64,000 bases of DNA from Hyphomonadaceae bacterium UKL13-1 (GCA_001602435.1 CP012156.1:2921898-2985897); one strand, 5' to 3'; shown: positions 17,893 through 28,033, numbered from the stretch's first letter. Numbers and translations are program-made. The notes: generated from the letters alone by a model not told the origin.

Positions 17893-20358
17893 TTGATACG
17901 TCCTTATGCGCTGCAGAAGCACTTCTCTAACGTCCGGCAAGAAGCACCAGTCATCGTCCTGATGATTGCGATTGCGGGGTGTGCCTTTGCCCTAGCGTCC
18001 AATCACTCTTGGCCGTTGCTTTGGGCGGTCGGGTTTTTGGCGCTGTTTGGCGTTGATACTTGGTTTGCAGGATGGTTGGTGCGAAGTGGGCGCGAACATT
18101 TGCGTACCAAAACTGCCGCAATCCAATTAGGGGCGATGTGCGGTCTGACTGTATGCGGCTTTATGGTCGCTCCGATTGCGATGATTGCGACGGGTGATTT
18201 GGCGTTGGCAATTGCCGCTACAGCTATGTTGGCAGCCGCCGCGACCCGAGCGACAGGCATTCTATCGGTGTCGCGCATCTCTGGCAGCATGACCTTGGCA
18301 CCGTTCCTGGTACTTCCGGTCTTGAGTTTATGGCATCCATTTATGGACCCTGCTGCGCACTCGGAATTCAGTCATTACGTCGCGTCCCTCGCGGCCGTTT
18401 GCGGGCTGGGCTATGTCGTCATGGCTTGGCGGACCCGCGATGTGATTGAACAAAAGCTCGAGCGCGCCCGCAAAGAAGCCTTGTTGCAAGGCCGCGCCGC
18501 TGCGCGGGATGCGATGATCTCAAAATTGATCTTCAAGCATACCAGTATGCGGGCCGCGCTGTTTGATACCAAGGCCCGCTTTATGGCCGTCAATGAGGCT
18601 TGGCTTGGCGCCATCCAACTGAGCGAGCAGGACTTGCTGGGCAAAACCATGGCCGAAGCGATGCCGTCTGCCAAACAAGATTGGCATGATGCCATCACGC
18701 TCGCACTGACAGGCGTCAGCAGCCAAAAGATGGCCGATCACCGGATTCGGGCAGATGGCGCGGAAGTCTATCTCGATTGGGAAGTGCACCCTTGGTATAC
18801 GCCGGATGGCAAGATTGGCGGCGCGATTGGCTATGCCCAAGACGTCACCGAAGTCTTTTTGGTGCGCGCCGATGAGAAGGCCAAGCAAGAGCGTCTGACT
18901 GTAATGATTGCGCGCGCGCAAGAAGCTTTGGACGAGAAACGCAAGCTTCTGGAAGAGATTTGTAGTCCAGAAGTAGTAAGCCTTCGGCCTAGCCAGCCAT
19001 CTTGGCATGCCAAGCTTGAAAGCTTGAAAGAGCCGCTCGACATGTCAGGCGAACAAGACCCCAATAATCAAAGTGCTGGGCAATTGCTGGCAGGCTTTGA
19101 GCGGGTCTTGAGCGATATCGATCAGCGAGACCACTTGCTGGCGACCGCCGTGCAACAATTGAGCGAAGCGCGCCAGAACGCCGAGATCGCCAGTCAAGCT
19201 AAATCGCAATTGATGGCTAACGTCAGCCACGAGTTGCGCACGCCGCTGCACGCCATTTTGGGCTACACCGAAATGCTGATCGAGGATGCCGAGCAAGATG
19301 GCCGACAAGACGCAGCGCGGGATGCCCGCAAGGTTCAAGATTCAGCCCACCATCTCTTGAAACTGATCAATGAAATCCTCGATCTTGCCAAGATCGAGGC
19401 GGGGAAAATGGAAATCACGCACGAGCCCGTGAACTTGAACGAGCTTGCCGACGAAGTTCTGCAAAGCTTAGGCCCCTTGGCAAAAAATCGCGGCAATCGA
19501 TTGATCTTAGCAACCCCCGATGACCCAATCGTGGTGCTCACAGATGGGTTCCGCTTGCGCCAATGTTTGATGAACCTGATCTCTAATGCGATCAAATTCA
19601 CCCAAGACGGACAGGTTGCAGTGTCCTTTGAGAAAGTGAGCACGGCTACAGGCCGCGCGCATTACGAGATCAAAGTGGCAGACACCGGGATTGGCATGAA
19701 CGCGGAAGCCCAAGCCCGTTTGTTTGAACCTTTTCAACAAGGCGATGGCTCTGTCACCCGGGTTTATGGTGGAACCGGGCTTGGCTTGGCCCTCACCCGC
19801 GAGATGATGCAATTGCTGGGCGGGACTGTCTGTGTGGAAAGCGACGCGGGTCTTGGATCAACCTTTACGCTCTCGCTGCCAGCAAAAGGCCTGCAAGCCA
19901 AGGATGTCGACCTCCAGATCATGGCAGACGAGGCTGCGCCCTTGATCCTCGTGATCGATGATGATGAGGTCAGCAATACATTGGCGCTGCGGGCTGCCCA
20001 AAACCTGGGCTTGAATGGTGCGATGGCGGCTACTGGCAGTTCGGCCCTCGCCTATCTGGCCAATCGCCCGGTTGATCTGATTATCTTGAACCTCGAGCTA
20101 CCGGATATGGACGGTTATGCCTGTCTGGCGGCCCTGCGTGCCAATGCGGCGTTGAATGACACACCGATTGTTGTGATTGCCGCCGATGACGACCAACGCA
20201 AGTCGATCGCGCTGGGTGCACAAGAGCATTTCATGAAGCCCATTTTAGGGTCGGTTTTGGGCGCAGCCATTGCGCGTTTGATCCGCCCCAAAAGCGAAGC
20301 CCTCGATGTGGAGACCATCGAACTGCCGCGCTATCGGCTATGGAGAGCCAATTCATGA
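17893..20358 (+). CDS. Hybrid sensor histidine kinase with a degenerate receiver domain
   Basis: An 821-residue membrane-bound sensor kinase. In order: several N-terminal membrane helices (about 18-185), a PAS domain (about 212-320), a coiled linker, HisKA with the phospho-accepting His446 in ANVSHELRTPLHAILGY, HATPase_c with the N box NLISNAIKF and G boxes DTGIGM and GGTGLGLAL, and a C-terminal receiver from about residue 680. In that receiver the phospho-acceptor Asp is Asn733 (LIILNLELPDMDGY), and the usual Thr/Ser after it is Ala (VVIAADDD). The acidic pair and Lys remain. It is probably a non-phosphorylated regulatory receiver. The start is a TTG without a close Shine-Dalgarno, so the N-terminus is uncertain. 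Confidence 0.87.
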   Translation: MIRPYALQKHFSNVRQEAPVIVLMIAIAGCAFALASNHSWPLLWAVGFLALFGVDTWFAGWLVRSGREHLRTKTAAIQLGAMCGLTVCGFMVAPIAMIATGDLALAIAATAMLAAAATRATGILSVSRISGSMTLAPFLVLPVLSLWHPFMDPAAHSEFSHYVASLAAVCGLGYVVMAWRTRDVIEQKLERARKEALLQGRAAARDAMISKLIFKHTSMRAALFDTKARFMAVNEAWLGAIQLSEQDLLGKTMAEAMPSAKQDWHDAITLALTGVSSQKMADHRIRADGAEVYLDWEVHPWYTPDGKIGGAIGYAQDVTEVFLVRADEKAKQERLTVMIARAQEALDEKRKLLEEICSPEVVSLRPSQPSWHAKLESLKEPLDMSGEQDPNNQSAGQLLAGFERVLSDIDQRDHLLATAVQQLSEARQNAEIASQAKSQLMANVSHELRTPLHAILGYTEMLIEDAEQDGRQDAARDARKVQDSAHHLLKLINEILDLAKIEAGKMEITHEPVNLNELADEVLQSLGPLAKNRGNRLILATPDDPIVVLTDGFRLRQCLMNLISNAIKFTQDGQVAVSFEKVSTATGRAHYEIKVADTGIGMNAEAQARLFEPFQQGDGSVTRVYGGTGLGLALTREMMQLLGGTVCVESDAGLGSTFTLSLPAKGLQAKDVDLQIMADEAAPLILVIDDDEVSNTLALRAAQNLGLNGAMAATGSSALAYLANRPVDLIILNLELPDMDGYACLAALRANAALNDTPIVVIAADDDQRKSIALGAQEHFMKPILGSVLGAAIARLIRPKSEALDVETIELPRYRLWRANS

Positions 20359-20435
20359 CCCATGGGATACACTTTCATCTAGTCAGTGATGTTCAAATCA
20401 TGTCACGACTAAACGATAGGTAACGGGGGACTGTC

Positions 20436-20810
20436 ATGCAAAGAATTTTGCTGGCTGAAGATCATGACGACAATCGCGAAATGCTGATGCGTCGTCTTTC
20501 GCGAGCTGGATTTGAAGTGCGCGGGGCTAGCGATGGCCAGGATGCGCTAAATCAAGCCTTGGCATGGAAGCCGGACCTTGTGCTGATGGATGTATCCATG
20601 CCGATTATGTCGGGCTTGGATGCCACCCGACAGATCCGCGAAAAGCTGGGCGCGACAATTAAAGTGATCGCACTAACCGCCCACGCGATGAATGAGTCCC
20701 GCGAGGCCTGTTTTGAAGCGGGTTGCGATGCCTTTGCCACCAAGCCCGTAGATTGGCCGCATTTGATGGAAGAAATGGCCCGCCAATTCCAAGGGAAACC
20801 TGCGCCATGA
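20436..20810 (+). CDS. Stand-alone response regulator receiver (CheY/DivK-like)
   Basis: A single 124-residue receiver domain with no output domain. The acidic pocket (AEDHDDNRE), phospho-acceptor Asp in LVLMDVSMP, Thr in VIALTAHA and Lys in FATKPVDW are all present, so it should be phosphorylated. It resembles DivK-type relays. It lies 77 bases after the hybrid kinase and overlaps the next receiver gene by 4 bases (ATGA). The kinase upstream has lost its own receiver Asp, which makes this protein a likely phosphate acceptor from His446 (inference). Confidence 0.92.
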   Translation: MQRILLAEDHDDNREMLMRRLSRAGFEVRGASDGQDALNQALAWKPDLVLMDVSMPIMSGLDATRQIREKLGATIKVIALTAHAMNESREACFEAGCDAFATKPVDWPHLMEEMARQFQGKPAP

Positions 20811-21319
20811 CCGAAGATATTCAAGACCAATTCGCCAATACCAACATCCTGATTGTCGACGACATGCAGGACAATATCGATGTGCTGGCGCGGCGCCTGC
20901 GCAACCGACAGGCCACAGTCTATGAAGCAAGCGACGGCACAGAGGCGCTAGACATTCTAAGTGTCTCGCCCATCGACGTCATCCTGTTAGACGTCATGAT
21001 GCCGGGCCTGAATGGCCTTGATGTCGTCAAGAAGATCCGCAGCAAACGCTCTGCCGCAGCTTTGCCGATCATCATGGTATCCGCCCGCACTGATCAAGCC
21101 ATGATGGTGGAATGCCTGCAAGCCGGCGCGAACGATTATGTGACCAAGCCGGTTGATTTTCAGATGGTTTGCGCCCGTATCGCCACGCAATTAGGCATTC
21201 GCGAGACCTACCGGGCAGCGCTTCGCGACCGATCAAAACATATCAGTATCGCCGAAGAAAGCCGGGTTCGCCTTGCCGAAGCCGAAGCCAAGATCGCCAG
21301 CCTGACCGGCAAAGGCTGA
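20807..21319 (+). CDS. Response regulator receiver with C-terminal coiled-coil tail
   Basis: A 170-residue protein. An intact receiver (about residues 13-130) shows VDDMQDN, phospho-acceptor Asp in VILLDVMMPGLNG, Ser in IIMVSARTD and Lys in YVTKPVDF. It is followed by about 40 residues of charged, Ala-rich helix that could form a coiled coil. There is no DNA-binding or enzymatic output, so it probably acts through protein contacts. Its ATG overlaps the stop of the preceding receiver gene. The three genes 17893-21319 look like one signalling operon. Confidence 0.9.
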   Translation: MTEDIQDQFANTNILIVDDMQDNIDVLARRLRNRQATVYEASDGTEALDILSVSPIDVILLDVMMPGLNGLDVVKKIRSKRSAAALPIIMVSARTDQAMMVECLQAGANDYVTKPVDFQMVCARIATQLGIRETYRAALRDRSKHISIAEESRVRLAEAEAKIASLTGKG

Positions 21320-21332
21320 GCGTTCCAGGTCT

Positions 21333-22412
21333 TTAGCCCTTGTAATCGTGCCAGTGGCCCGTGCCATCCAAGAGCTGCAAGCCACCCTCGGTTTCCTGCA
21401 GATAAACTGGGTCCAAAGGTGCCTTAAAGGCCCCGCCGGGAACATCCAGAACATAGGTCGGTTGGGCAACGCCTGTCAGGGTGCGGCGCAGACCCCGCAT
21501 GAGTTCTTGGCCTTCGGCTATCGGCAGTCGGAAATGGCCGGTGCCGGGTGCCAAGTCTGGATGATGCAGATAATAGGGCTTTACCCCTAAAGCGACGAAG
21601 CCGCGCATCAGGTCTTGTAAGATGTCCAAACGGTCATTGACGCCGCGCAATAAGACCGACTGGCTGACCAGACTAATCCCTGCTTCTCGCATACAACGAA
21701 TGGCGTCTTGAGCGGCTGGCGTGAATTCACGCGGATGATTGGCATGAATAGCCACCCAAGTCGCAACGCCATCTGCCCGCAAAGCGTGGACGAATTCCTC
21801 GCTCACCCGCTCAGGTGCTACCACTGGCACGCGTGTATGCCATCGCACGACTTTAACATGGTCAATGGCGGCTAAGGCTTGTGTCAGGTCGCGTGCGCGG
21901 CGCGGCGACAGCATGAACGGGTCCCCACCGGTCAGAATGACCTCAAAAATCTGGGGCCGCGCGCGGATGTAATCCAAAGCCTGATCGAGATTATCCCCCA
22001 CCAAGGCTTCGCCACCGGGGCCGACCATTTCACGGCGGAAGCAGAAGCGGCAATAGACCGGGCAGACCGACAAGACTTTCAGCAAAACTCGGTCTTCATA
22101 GCGGTGGACAAGGCCTGGCAAAGGCGAAAAGGCCGCATCATCGATCGGGTCGGCGCTTTCCTCTGGGCTTTGCTGCAACTCCAGCGCAGAGGGCACAAAT
22201 TGCGCACGGATCGGATCACGGGGATCGGCCTTGTCGATCAAGCCCAACATGGTTGGGGTTACGGCCACCGCATAGCGTTCAGCAACCGCGTCTAGTCTTG
22301 CGGCGTCTTCAAAAGTCACAAGGCCTTGGGCCTGTAAGTCGGCGATCTTCGTGCTGGTTGCCTCTGCAGCGGCGGGCTTTAGAAGCGCTTCAATCTTTGC
22401 CTGTGGAGCCAA
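21333..22412 (-). CDS. Lysine 2,3-aminomutase-like radical SAM protein (KamA/EpmB family)
   Basis: A radical SAM enzyme with the cluster motif [15 protein letters not shown] (C-x3-C-x2-C) and the PLP-associated C-terminal region of lysine 2,3-aminomutases. In bacteria the short form (about 340-360 residues, as here) usually makes beta-lysine for elongation factor P modification (EpmB). No efp or epmA lies nearby. The start is uncertain: there is no ATG between the dut stop and the conserved region. A TTG at 22412 inside the end of dut gives about 359 residues and an overlap of 23 bases. Translational coupling with dut is likely. Confidence 0.85.
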   Translation of the reverse strand: MAPQAKIEALLKPAAAEATSTKIADLQAQGLVTFEDAARLDAVAERYAVAVTPTMLGLIDKADPRDPIRAQFVPSALELQQSPEESADPIDDAAFSPLPGLVHRYEDRVLLKVLSVCPVYCRFCFRREMVGPGGEALVGDNLDQALDYIRARPQIFEVILTGGDPFMLSPRRARDLTQALAAIDHVKVVRWHTRVPVVAPERVSEEFVHALRADGVATWVAIHANHPREFTPAAQDAIRCMREAGISLVSQSVLLRGVNDRLDILQDLMRGFVALGVKPYYLHHPDLAPGTGHFRLPIAEGQELMRGLRRTLTGVAQPTYVLDVPGGAFKAPLDPVYLQETEGGLQLLDGTGHWHDYKG

Positions 22413-22902
22413 AGCCGCCTGTTCCCCGTGCCGTCTCGTCGAGTTCTTCAAACTCCATCCAGCCGATCTGCGTGATGGGGGCAATGACCATTTGCGCGAT
22501 GCGGTCGCCACGATGGATGCGGAAACCTTCCCAGCCATGATTGATCAGGATCACACCAACTTCGCCGCGATAATCGGCATCAATCGTGCCGGGGCTGTTA
22601 AGGCAGGTGATGCCGTTCTTCAGAGCAAGCCCTGAGCGTGGCCGCACTTGCGCCTCATAGCCCGGTGGCAAAGCGATAGAGAGGCCGGTTGGGATCAATG
22701 CACGGCGGCCCGGCAACAGATCGATATGGCCACCTTCAGGCAAGGCTGCGCGCAAATCCATCCCTGCTGATTGGCTGGTTTCATAGGTCGGCAAGGGCAG
22801 GTCGCCAAAGTGCGGCAGCTTTTTGACGGCAACCAAGGGGCGTACCGCCTCATTCGCATCGGAAGGCGTCGTGGGCGCACGGGTCGAGAACGGCTTCAAC
22901 AT
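22390..22902 (-). CDS. dut: dUTP diphosphatase
   Basis: Hydrolyses dUTP to dUMP and pyrophosphate, keeping uracil out of DNA and feeding dTMP synthesis. All five trimeric dUTPase motifs are present: [40 protein letters not shown] and the C-terminal [10 protein letters not shown] that closes over the active site. The 170 residues include a 20-residue N-terminal extension rich in Ser, Thr and Pro ahead of the fold. It sits in a minus-strand run between pheS and the kamA-like gene. Confidence 0.96.
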   Translation of the reverse strand: MLKPFSTRAPTTPSDANEAVRPLVAVKKLPHFGDLPLPTYETSQSAGMDLRAALPEGGHIDLLPGRRALIPTGLSIALPPGYEAQVRPRSGLALKNGITCLNSPGTIDADYRGEVGVILINHGWEGFRIHRGDRIAQMVIAPITQIGWMEFEELDETARGTGGFGSTGKD

Positions 22903-22974
22903 CCTTGGTCCTTCACGGGGTACTTGCGGTTCGCAAGCGGGTCAAAAATCTCAGCGGCATGTCTGCCGCCAAAC

Positions 22975-24048
22975 TTAGCTCAATCCAGTAGCCAGATTCG
23001 GCTGAACCGTCGGCTCAAATCCATAATGCTTCAACCACCGGACATCGGCAGCAAACATGTCGCGCAGGTCCGGGATGCCATATTTCAGCATAGCCAAACG
23101 GTCGATGCCCATGCCAAAGGCAAAGCCCTGATACTGGTCAGGATCAATACCGCAGGCGCGCAACACATTGGGATGCACCATGCCGCAGCCCAAAATCTCC
23201 AGCCAGTCAGTGCCGGTCCCGATCTTCAATGCCCCACCCGAACGGTCACAGCGGACGTCCATCTCAGCCGAAGGCTCGGTGAACGGAAAATGGTGCGGGC
23301 GGAAGCGCACATCGACATCGTCGATCTCAAAGAAAGCGCGCATGAAGTCCATCAGCACGCCCTTCAAATGGCCCATATGCACGCCGTCTTCGATGACGAG
23401 GCCTTCAATCTGGTGGAACATCGGCGTGTGGGTTTGATCCGAGTCGCAGCGATAGGTGCGGCCCGGGGCCACAATGCGGATCGGCGGCTTCTGGTTCAAC
23501 ATGGTGCGCACTTGCACGGGGCTTGTATGGGTGCGCAGCAACATGCGCGATCCATCTTCCTTCTCTTCAAAAAAGAAGGTGTCATGCATATCGCGAGCTG
23601 GATGCTTGGGCGGGAAGTTCAGCGCCGTGAAGTTATGGAAGTCGTCTTCCACATCTGGACCTTCCGCGATGGCAAAGCCCATGTCGGCAAAGATGGTTTG
23701 AACCTCTTCAAACACCTGCATGATCGGATGGATTTTGCCGCGCCGCTCTGGCCGCACCGGCAGGGTCACATCAATCCGCTCGGCCAAGAGGCGCGCGTCG
23801 AGGGCGGCTTGGGCCAGCGCCTCTTTCTTGACGGCAATCGCGTCGCTCAGGCTTTGCTTCAAGCCATTGACCAAGGGGCCAAAGCTTTGACGCTCTTCCG
23901 GGCTCATCCCGCCCATGCCTTTGAGCAATTCCGAGACGCTACCCTTTTTGCCAAGGGCGTTGACGCGCACCACTTCAACGGCCGCTTCATCTTGGGCAGC
24001 ATCTAATTGGGCAAAGAGGTCGCGGGAGAGAGTGTCAATGTCAGTCAT
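22975..24048 (-). CDS. pheS: Phenylalanyl-tRNA synthetase alpha subunit
   Basis: Catalytic subunit of the alpha2-beta2 PheRS. The 357-residue protein has the N-terminal coiled coil and the class II core: [19 protein letters not shown], motif 2 [10 protein letters not shown]...[21 protein letters not shown] and motif 3 [22 protein letters not shown]. In most bacteria pheT follows directly; here dut follows 72 bases downstream, and no beta-subunit gene is in the window. It also stands apart from the rplT-rpmI pair at 27.5-28.0 kb, with which it is linked in many genomes. Confidence 0.97.
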   Translation of the reverse strand: MTDIDTLSRDLFAQLDAAQDEAAVEVVRVNALGKKGSVSELLKGMGGMSPEERQSFGPLVNGLKQSLSDAIAVKKEALAQAALDARLLAERIDVTLPVRPERRGKIHPIMQVFEEVQTIFADMGFAIAEGPDVEDDFHNFTALNFPPKHPARDMHDTFFFEEKEDGSRMLLRTHTSPVQVRTMLNQKPPIRIVAPGRTYRCDSDQTHTPMFHQIEGLVIEDGVHMGHLKGVLMDFMRAFFEIDDVDVRFRPHHFPFTEPSAEMDVRCDRSGGALKIGTGTDWLEILGCGMVHPNVLRACGIDPDQYQGFAFGMGIDRLAMLKYGIPDLRDMFAADVRWLKHYGFEPTVQPNLATGLS

Positions 24049-24231
24049 GAAACGGTCCTAGCGGATTGGACGGCTAAATGGGAGGGGGGTGGCGCAGATG
24101 ATTGACGGTCGCGCTTTGCCCAATCCTCACAGAAATGTGCGCGAGCTCGCCGCTGACACGGCCTCCCCTGCCCCCTAAGGAAGCGGCTCAAAATTTCAGG
24201 CGGGCCCTAGTCCCGCGTCGGGGAGAAACCA

Positions 24232-26382
24232 ATGATCCGTACCGCCCTCTTCGCTTTAGGCGCTTTCGCGATGCCCTTGGCTGTTGCGGCTAACCCAGCC
24301 CAGCCCGCCCAAGCAACGCAAGCCTTCAGCAATCCCTTCTTTGAAGCCAAAACCACCAAATATGGTGCACCGGCCTTTGACCGCATTCGCCCGGAACATT
24401 TCCGTCCGGCCTTCTATGAAGGGATGCGTCAACATAAGGCTGAGATTGAGGCCATTGCCAACGCCAAAACCGCGCCGACATTCGACAACACCATTCTCGC
24501 GATGGAAAAGGCTGGCCTGTTCCTAGACGACGTCTCGGCCGTTTTCTTCAATATGACATCGGCCAATTCCAGTGCGCCGATCCGCGCCATTCAGCGCGAA
24601 ATGGGACCCGTTATGGCTGCCCATTCGGACTCAATCCGCCTTAATCCGAAACTGTTTGCACGCGTTCAAGCCGTGTATGACAGGCGTTCAAGCTTGCGTA
24701 CCCCCGAACAGCGCCGCTTGGTTGAGCGCGTCTATCAAGGCTTTGTGCGCTCAGGTGCCAAGCTGAACCCTGAGCAAAAGGCCCGCGTTTCAGAAATCAA
24801 TCAGCGCCTGTCGACCCTCAGCACCAATTTCAGCCAGAAAGTCTTGGCTGACACCAACCAATTCGCGCTGGTTCTAGAGACCGAAGCCGATCGTGCCGGT
24901 CTACCGCAATTCTTCCTTGATGCCGCCCTCGAAGCCGGTCGCGCCCGTGGCATGCCCGGCAAATATGTGGTGACCTTGAGCCGCTCTAGCGTGGAGCCCT
25001 TCCTCGAGCTTTCGACCAGTCGTGCTATGCGGGAAAAAGCTTGGCGCGGCTGGGTGCTGCGGGGTGACAATAACGATGCCGAAGATACCAAGGCGACCGC
25101 CAGCGAAATCGTCACCCTGAGGCAAGAACGCGCCGCCATTTTGGGCTATGCGCATCATGCTGCCTTCACCTTGGATGACACCATGGCCAAGACCCCGGCT
25201 AATGTCAGCGCCTTGCTGAATGGGGTGTGGGAGCCTGCCAAAGCAGCCGTGACGCGCGATGCCGCCGAATATCTGGAGCTGGCCAAGTCGCAAGGCTTTA
25301 CAGGCGACAAGCTGGAGCCATGGGATTGGCGCTTCTATGCCGAGCAAAAGCGCCGAGCGAAGTACAATCTGAATGAAGATGAAGTGAAGCCCTATTTCTC
25401 GCTCGACTCCATGTTGGACGCGCAATTCTGGGTCGCCAATCAATTGTTTGGCCTGAAGTTCAAAGAAATCACCGGCACTGTGCCCGTCTATCATCCAGAT
25501 GTGCGGGTGTGGGACGTGATGGAAGCCGATGGCCGCCATATCGGCCTGTTCTATGGTGACTTCTTCTCCCGCGAGAGCAAGCAAGGCGGGGCTTGGATGT
25601 CCAGCTATCAGGGCCAAGACCGAGTGAATGGCAATCTAAAGCCCATGGTCGTCAATGTGTTGAACTACACCAAGGCCCCAGCCGGCAAACCAACGCTCCT
25701 CTCCTATAATGACGCCGAGACCTTATTCCACGAGTTTGGCCATGGCCTGCATGGCCTGTTGTCCAATGTCGCCTATCCCAGCCTCGCAGGTACGGCCGTC
25801 TCGCGCGACTCTGTGGAATTCCCAGCCCAAATTTATGAGCACTGGCTGGGTCAACGCCAAGTGCTGGAGCGCTTTGCCCGCCATAGCGACACGGGTGCTG
25901 CCATGCCGAAAGAGCTGTTGGACAAAGTGATGGCCGCCCGCAATCACGATCAAGGCTTTGCCACGGTTGAGTTCTTATCCTCGGCCTTGGTCGATATGGA
26001 TGTGCATAGCCAACCGAACCTGCCCAAGGGCTTTGATATGGGGGCCTTTGAAAAGGAAAGCCTCGCCCGGATCGGAATGCCGCGTGAGATCGTGATGCGC
26101 CACCGGCCAACCCACTTCGGCCATATCTTCTCGGGCGGCTATTCGGCGGGCTATTACTCCTACATGTGGTCGGAGGTGCTTGACGCCGATGGCTTCCGCG
26201 CCTTCACCGAGACCGGCGACATCTTCAATAAGGACGTGGCTAAGCGCCTGCGCACCTTCGTCTATGGTGGCGGCAATTCGCGGGATGCGGCGGAGGCTTA
26301 CCGCCAATATCGGGGTCGCGATCCTGACCCGAAAGCGTTGCTAGAAATGCGCGGCTTGGCCGACGGCACCAGCAATAATTAA
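24232..26382 (+). CDS. M3-family zinc metallopeptidase (peptidyl-dipeptidase Dcp-like), exported
   Basis: A 716-residue thimet-oligopeptidase-family enzyme that removes dipeptides or cleaves short peptides. The zinc site is complete: HEFGHGLHGLL (HEXXH) with the downstream Glu in SRDSVEFPAQIYEHW and the His/Tyr-rich substrate region GYSAGYYSYMWSEVLDADGF. Unlike cytoplasmic Dcp it has a signal peptide, MIRTALFALGAFAMPLAVAA with cleavage near residue 20, so it should work in the periplasm. The stop overlaps by 4 bases the end of a hydrolase gene on the other strand. Confidence 0.93.
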   Translation: MIRTALFALGAFAMPLAVAANPAQPAQATQAFSNPFFEAKTTKYGAPAFDRIRPEHFRPAFYEGMRQHKAEIEAIANAKTAPTFDNTILAMEKAGLFLDDVSAVFFNMTSANSSAPIRAIQREMGPVMAAHSDSIRLNPKLFARVQAVYDRRSSLRTPEQRRLVERVYQGFVRSGAKLNPEQKARVSEINQRLSTLSTNFSQKVLADTNQFALVLETEADRAGLPQFFLDAALEAGRARGMPGKYVVTLSRSSVEPFLELSTSRAMREKAWRGWVLRGDNNDAEDTKATASEIVTLRQERAAILGYAHHAAFTLDDTMAKTPANVSALLNGVWEPAKAAVTRDAAEYLELAKSQGFTGDKLEPWDWRFYAEQKRRAKYNLNEDEVKPYFSLDSMLDAQFWVANQLFGLKFKEITGTVPVYHPDVRVWDVMEADGRHIGLFYGDFFSRESKQGGAWMSSYQGQDRVNGNLKPMVVNVLNYTKAPAGKPTLLSYNDAETLFHEFGHGLHGLLSNVAYPSLAGTAVSRDSVEFPAQIYEHWLGQRQVLERFARHSDTGAAMPKELLDKVMAARNHDQGFATVEFLSSALVDMDVHSQPNLPKGFDMGAFEKESLARIGMPREIVMRHRPTHFGHIFSGGYSAGYYSYMWSEVLDADGFRAFTETGDIFNKDVAKRLRTFVYGGGNSRDAAEAYRQYRGRDPDPKALLEMRGLADGTSNN

Positions 26383-27296
26383 GCTGCGGCAGCGCGGCCT
26401 TGTTCAACGCTTTGCGTATGGGTGATGATCAGATCAGCCATATGCTTGGTTTTTGACGGGGGGAGGTCATGGGCCATCTGGTCGATGACCTCTAGCTTGG
26501 CACCTTGAATACGACGTGCGGTATCGACCCCGCACGCCAGTGGCACCAATTCATCCTGCTTGCCGTGAATAATCAAAGTTGGCGCTTTGACCTTGGCCAA
26601 CTGCCCTGCGCGCGCGCCATCGGCCAAAATAGCAATGAGCTGGCGCAGCGTGCCCTTGGGATCATAAGCCCGGTCATAGGCAGCAGCCGAGTGATTGACA
26701 AAGGCATCGGGTGCTCTGGCGGGATCAGGGTAAGAGATCAATTCCAGCGTCCGCCGACCGATCTCTATGGCTTCCTCCCGGCTGGGTGCCGTGCTGCGCC
26801 GAGCCGTCAGACGTTGGCGGAGTTTGGCCGGGGCACCGGGCAAGCCGCGTGCGCCACTGGTTGACATCACAGAAATCAAACTGCGCAACCGGCTTGGGTG
26901 ATGGATCGCCATGCTCTGCGCAATCATCCCGCCCATGGAAACGCCGACAATATGGGCAGCCTCAATCCCCAGATGATCCAATAGCGCCACCGCATCAGCC
27001 GCCATATCCTTGACGTGATAGGCGGTCTTAAAGCCAATCCCGAACAACAGCCCCGCAATCGCCCGCACCGGGCTTGCCACTTGGACGCCATGAAAATGGG
27101 TGGATAGGCCCACGTCGCGATTATCAAACAAGATCACGCGATGCCCGGCAGCTACCAGCTGCGCCATGAAGTCTTCCGGCCAAGCAATCAATTGCCGCCC
27201 CAGCCCCATGACCAACAACAAGGGTACGCCCGAAGCCTCGCCCCGTTCTTCATAATAAAGCTCAATGCCATTGGCTTGAATGGTCGGCATGCACAT
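26379..27296 (-). CDS. Alpha/beta-hydrolase
   Basis: A 305-residue hydrolase. The fold's nucleophile elbow is GVSMGGMIAQ (Ser), with the oxyanion region LLVMGLGRQLIAWPEDFMAQLVAAGHRVILFDNRDVGLS near the N-terminus. The acid and His appear in HGKQDELVPLACGVD and QMAHDLPP. This pattern is common in alphaproteobacterial esterases and lipase-like enzymes; the substrate is unknown. It ends in a short Gln/Ala-rich tail. Convergent with the M3 peptidase gene (ends overlap 4 bases) and separated from rplT by a terminator. Confidence 0.85.
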   Translation of the reverse strand: MCMPTIQANGIELYYEERGEASGVPLLLVMGLGRQLIAWPEDFMAQLVAAGHRVILFDNRDVGLSTHFHGVQVASPVRAIAGLLFGIGFKTAYHVKDMAADAVALLDHLGIEAAHIVGVSMGGMIAQSMAIHHPSRLRSLISVMSTSGARGLPGAPAKLRQRLTARRSTAPSREEAIEIGRRTLELISYPDPARAPDAFVNHSAAAYDRAYDPKGTLRQLIAILADGARAGQLAKVKAPTLIIHGKQDELVPLACGVDTARRIQGAKLEVIDQMAHDLPPSKTKHMADLIITHTQSVEQGRAAAA

Positions 27297-27342
27297 GTCC
27301 CCCGATGCAGGCGTGGTGGGTTTGGTAGAAAAAGCCCAAACA

Positions 27343-27374
27343 AAAACGGCCCCGAGATACCTCAGGGCCGTTTT
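27343..27374. terminator. Terminator downstream of rplT
   Basis: A perfect 10-bp stem AAAACGGCCC/GGGCCGTTTT with a 12-base loop. Read on the minus strand it follows rplT (stop at 27462) after about 90 bases, and the A/T-rich base lets it work in both directions. Confidence 0.72.
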
Positions 27375-27415
27375 CGATTTGTGTCAATCGCGCTCGCGTT
27401 GCTCGCATTTTGATT

Positions 27416-27452
27416 AGCGCGCAACTTTGATCCGATGGATCAAAACGCGCTT
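27416..27452. repeat. REP-like palindrome, copy 1
   Basis: A 37-base imperfect palindrome built on TTTGATCC-GAT-GGATCAAA with GCGCG flanks, 9 bases beyond the rplT stop. Its reverse complement matches 45061-45097 at 34 of 37 positions, all three differences lying in the loop. Confidence 0.85.
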
Positions 27453-27461
27453 ACGCGACGC

Positions 27462-27821
27462 TTAAGCTGCCAAAGCAGCCTTTGCCTTTTCAACGACGGC
27501 TGCGAAGGCAGCGGGTTCGCGGATCGCGATGTCGCTCAACACTTTGCGGTCGACTTGGATGCCGGCCTTGAGCAAGCCGTTGATGAAGACCGAATAGGTC
27601 ATGTCATGCTGACGGGCTGCTGCGTTGATGCGCTGGATCCACAAAGCGCGGAAGTTGCGCTTCTTGGCCTTGCGGTCGCGATAGGCATATTGGCCAGAGC
27701 GCCATACGGCGGCGGTGGCGGTGCGGATGGTGTTCTTCCGGCGGCCTTGGAAGCCTTTAGCGGCTGCCAGGATGTTCTTCCGACGGGCGCGGGTTTGTTG
27801 CCCTGCTTTAATACGTGCCAT
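27462..27821 (-). CDS. rplT: 50S ribosomal protein L20
   Basis: Binds 23S rRNA domains early in large-subunit assembly and, in many bacteria, represses its own operon. The 119-residue sequence is standard ([30 protein letters not shown], then [15 protein letters not shown] at the end). It follows rpmI by 11 bases in a two-gene operon. infC, which usually precedes rpmI, is not adjacent, and pheS lies 3.4 kb away rather than directly downstream. Confidence 0.98.
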   Translation of the reverse strand: MARIKAGQQTRARRKNILAAAKGFQGRRKNTIRTATAAVWRSGQYAYRDRKAKKRNFRALWIQRINAAARQHDMTYSVFINGLLKAGIQVDRKVLSDIAIREPAAFAAVVEKAKAALAA

Positions 27822-27832
27822 TGTCTATATCC

Positions 27833-28033
27833 TTACAGCCCGTAGGGCGTCCAAAGTTTCACGCGAATTGCATCGCCAGTAGCGAGCACAGACGTTCCAC
27901 GGTTTTGACGGATATATTTGGATTTGTGCGACATCAAACGGTGACGCTTACCCACGACGCCATGCATAACTTTGCCGGTAGCCGTGATCTTGAAGCGCTT
28001 TTTGACGCCACTCTTAGTCTTCAGTTTCGGCAT
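27833..28033 (-). CDS. rpmI: 50S ribosomal protein L35
   Basis: A 66-residue ribosomal protein with the typical start [22 protein letters not shown] and basic composition. It heads the rpmI-rplT operon. It is divergent from ahcY across a 315-base intergenic region that must carry promoters for both. Confidence 0.98.
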   Translation of the reverse strand: MPKLKTKSGVKKRFKITATGKVMHGVVGKRHRLMSHKSKYIRQNRGTSVLATGDAIRVKLWTPYGL

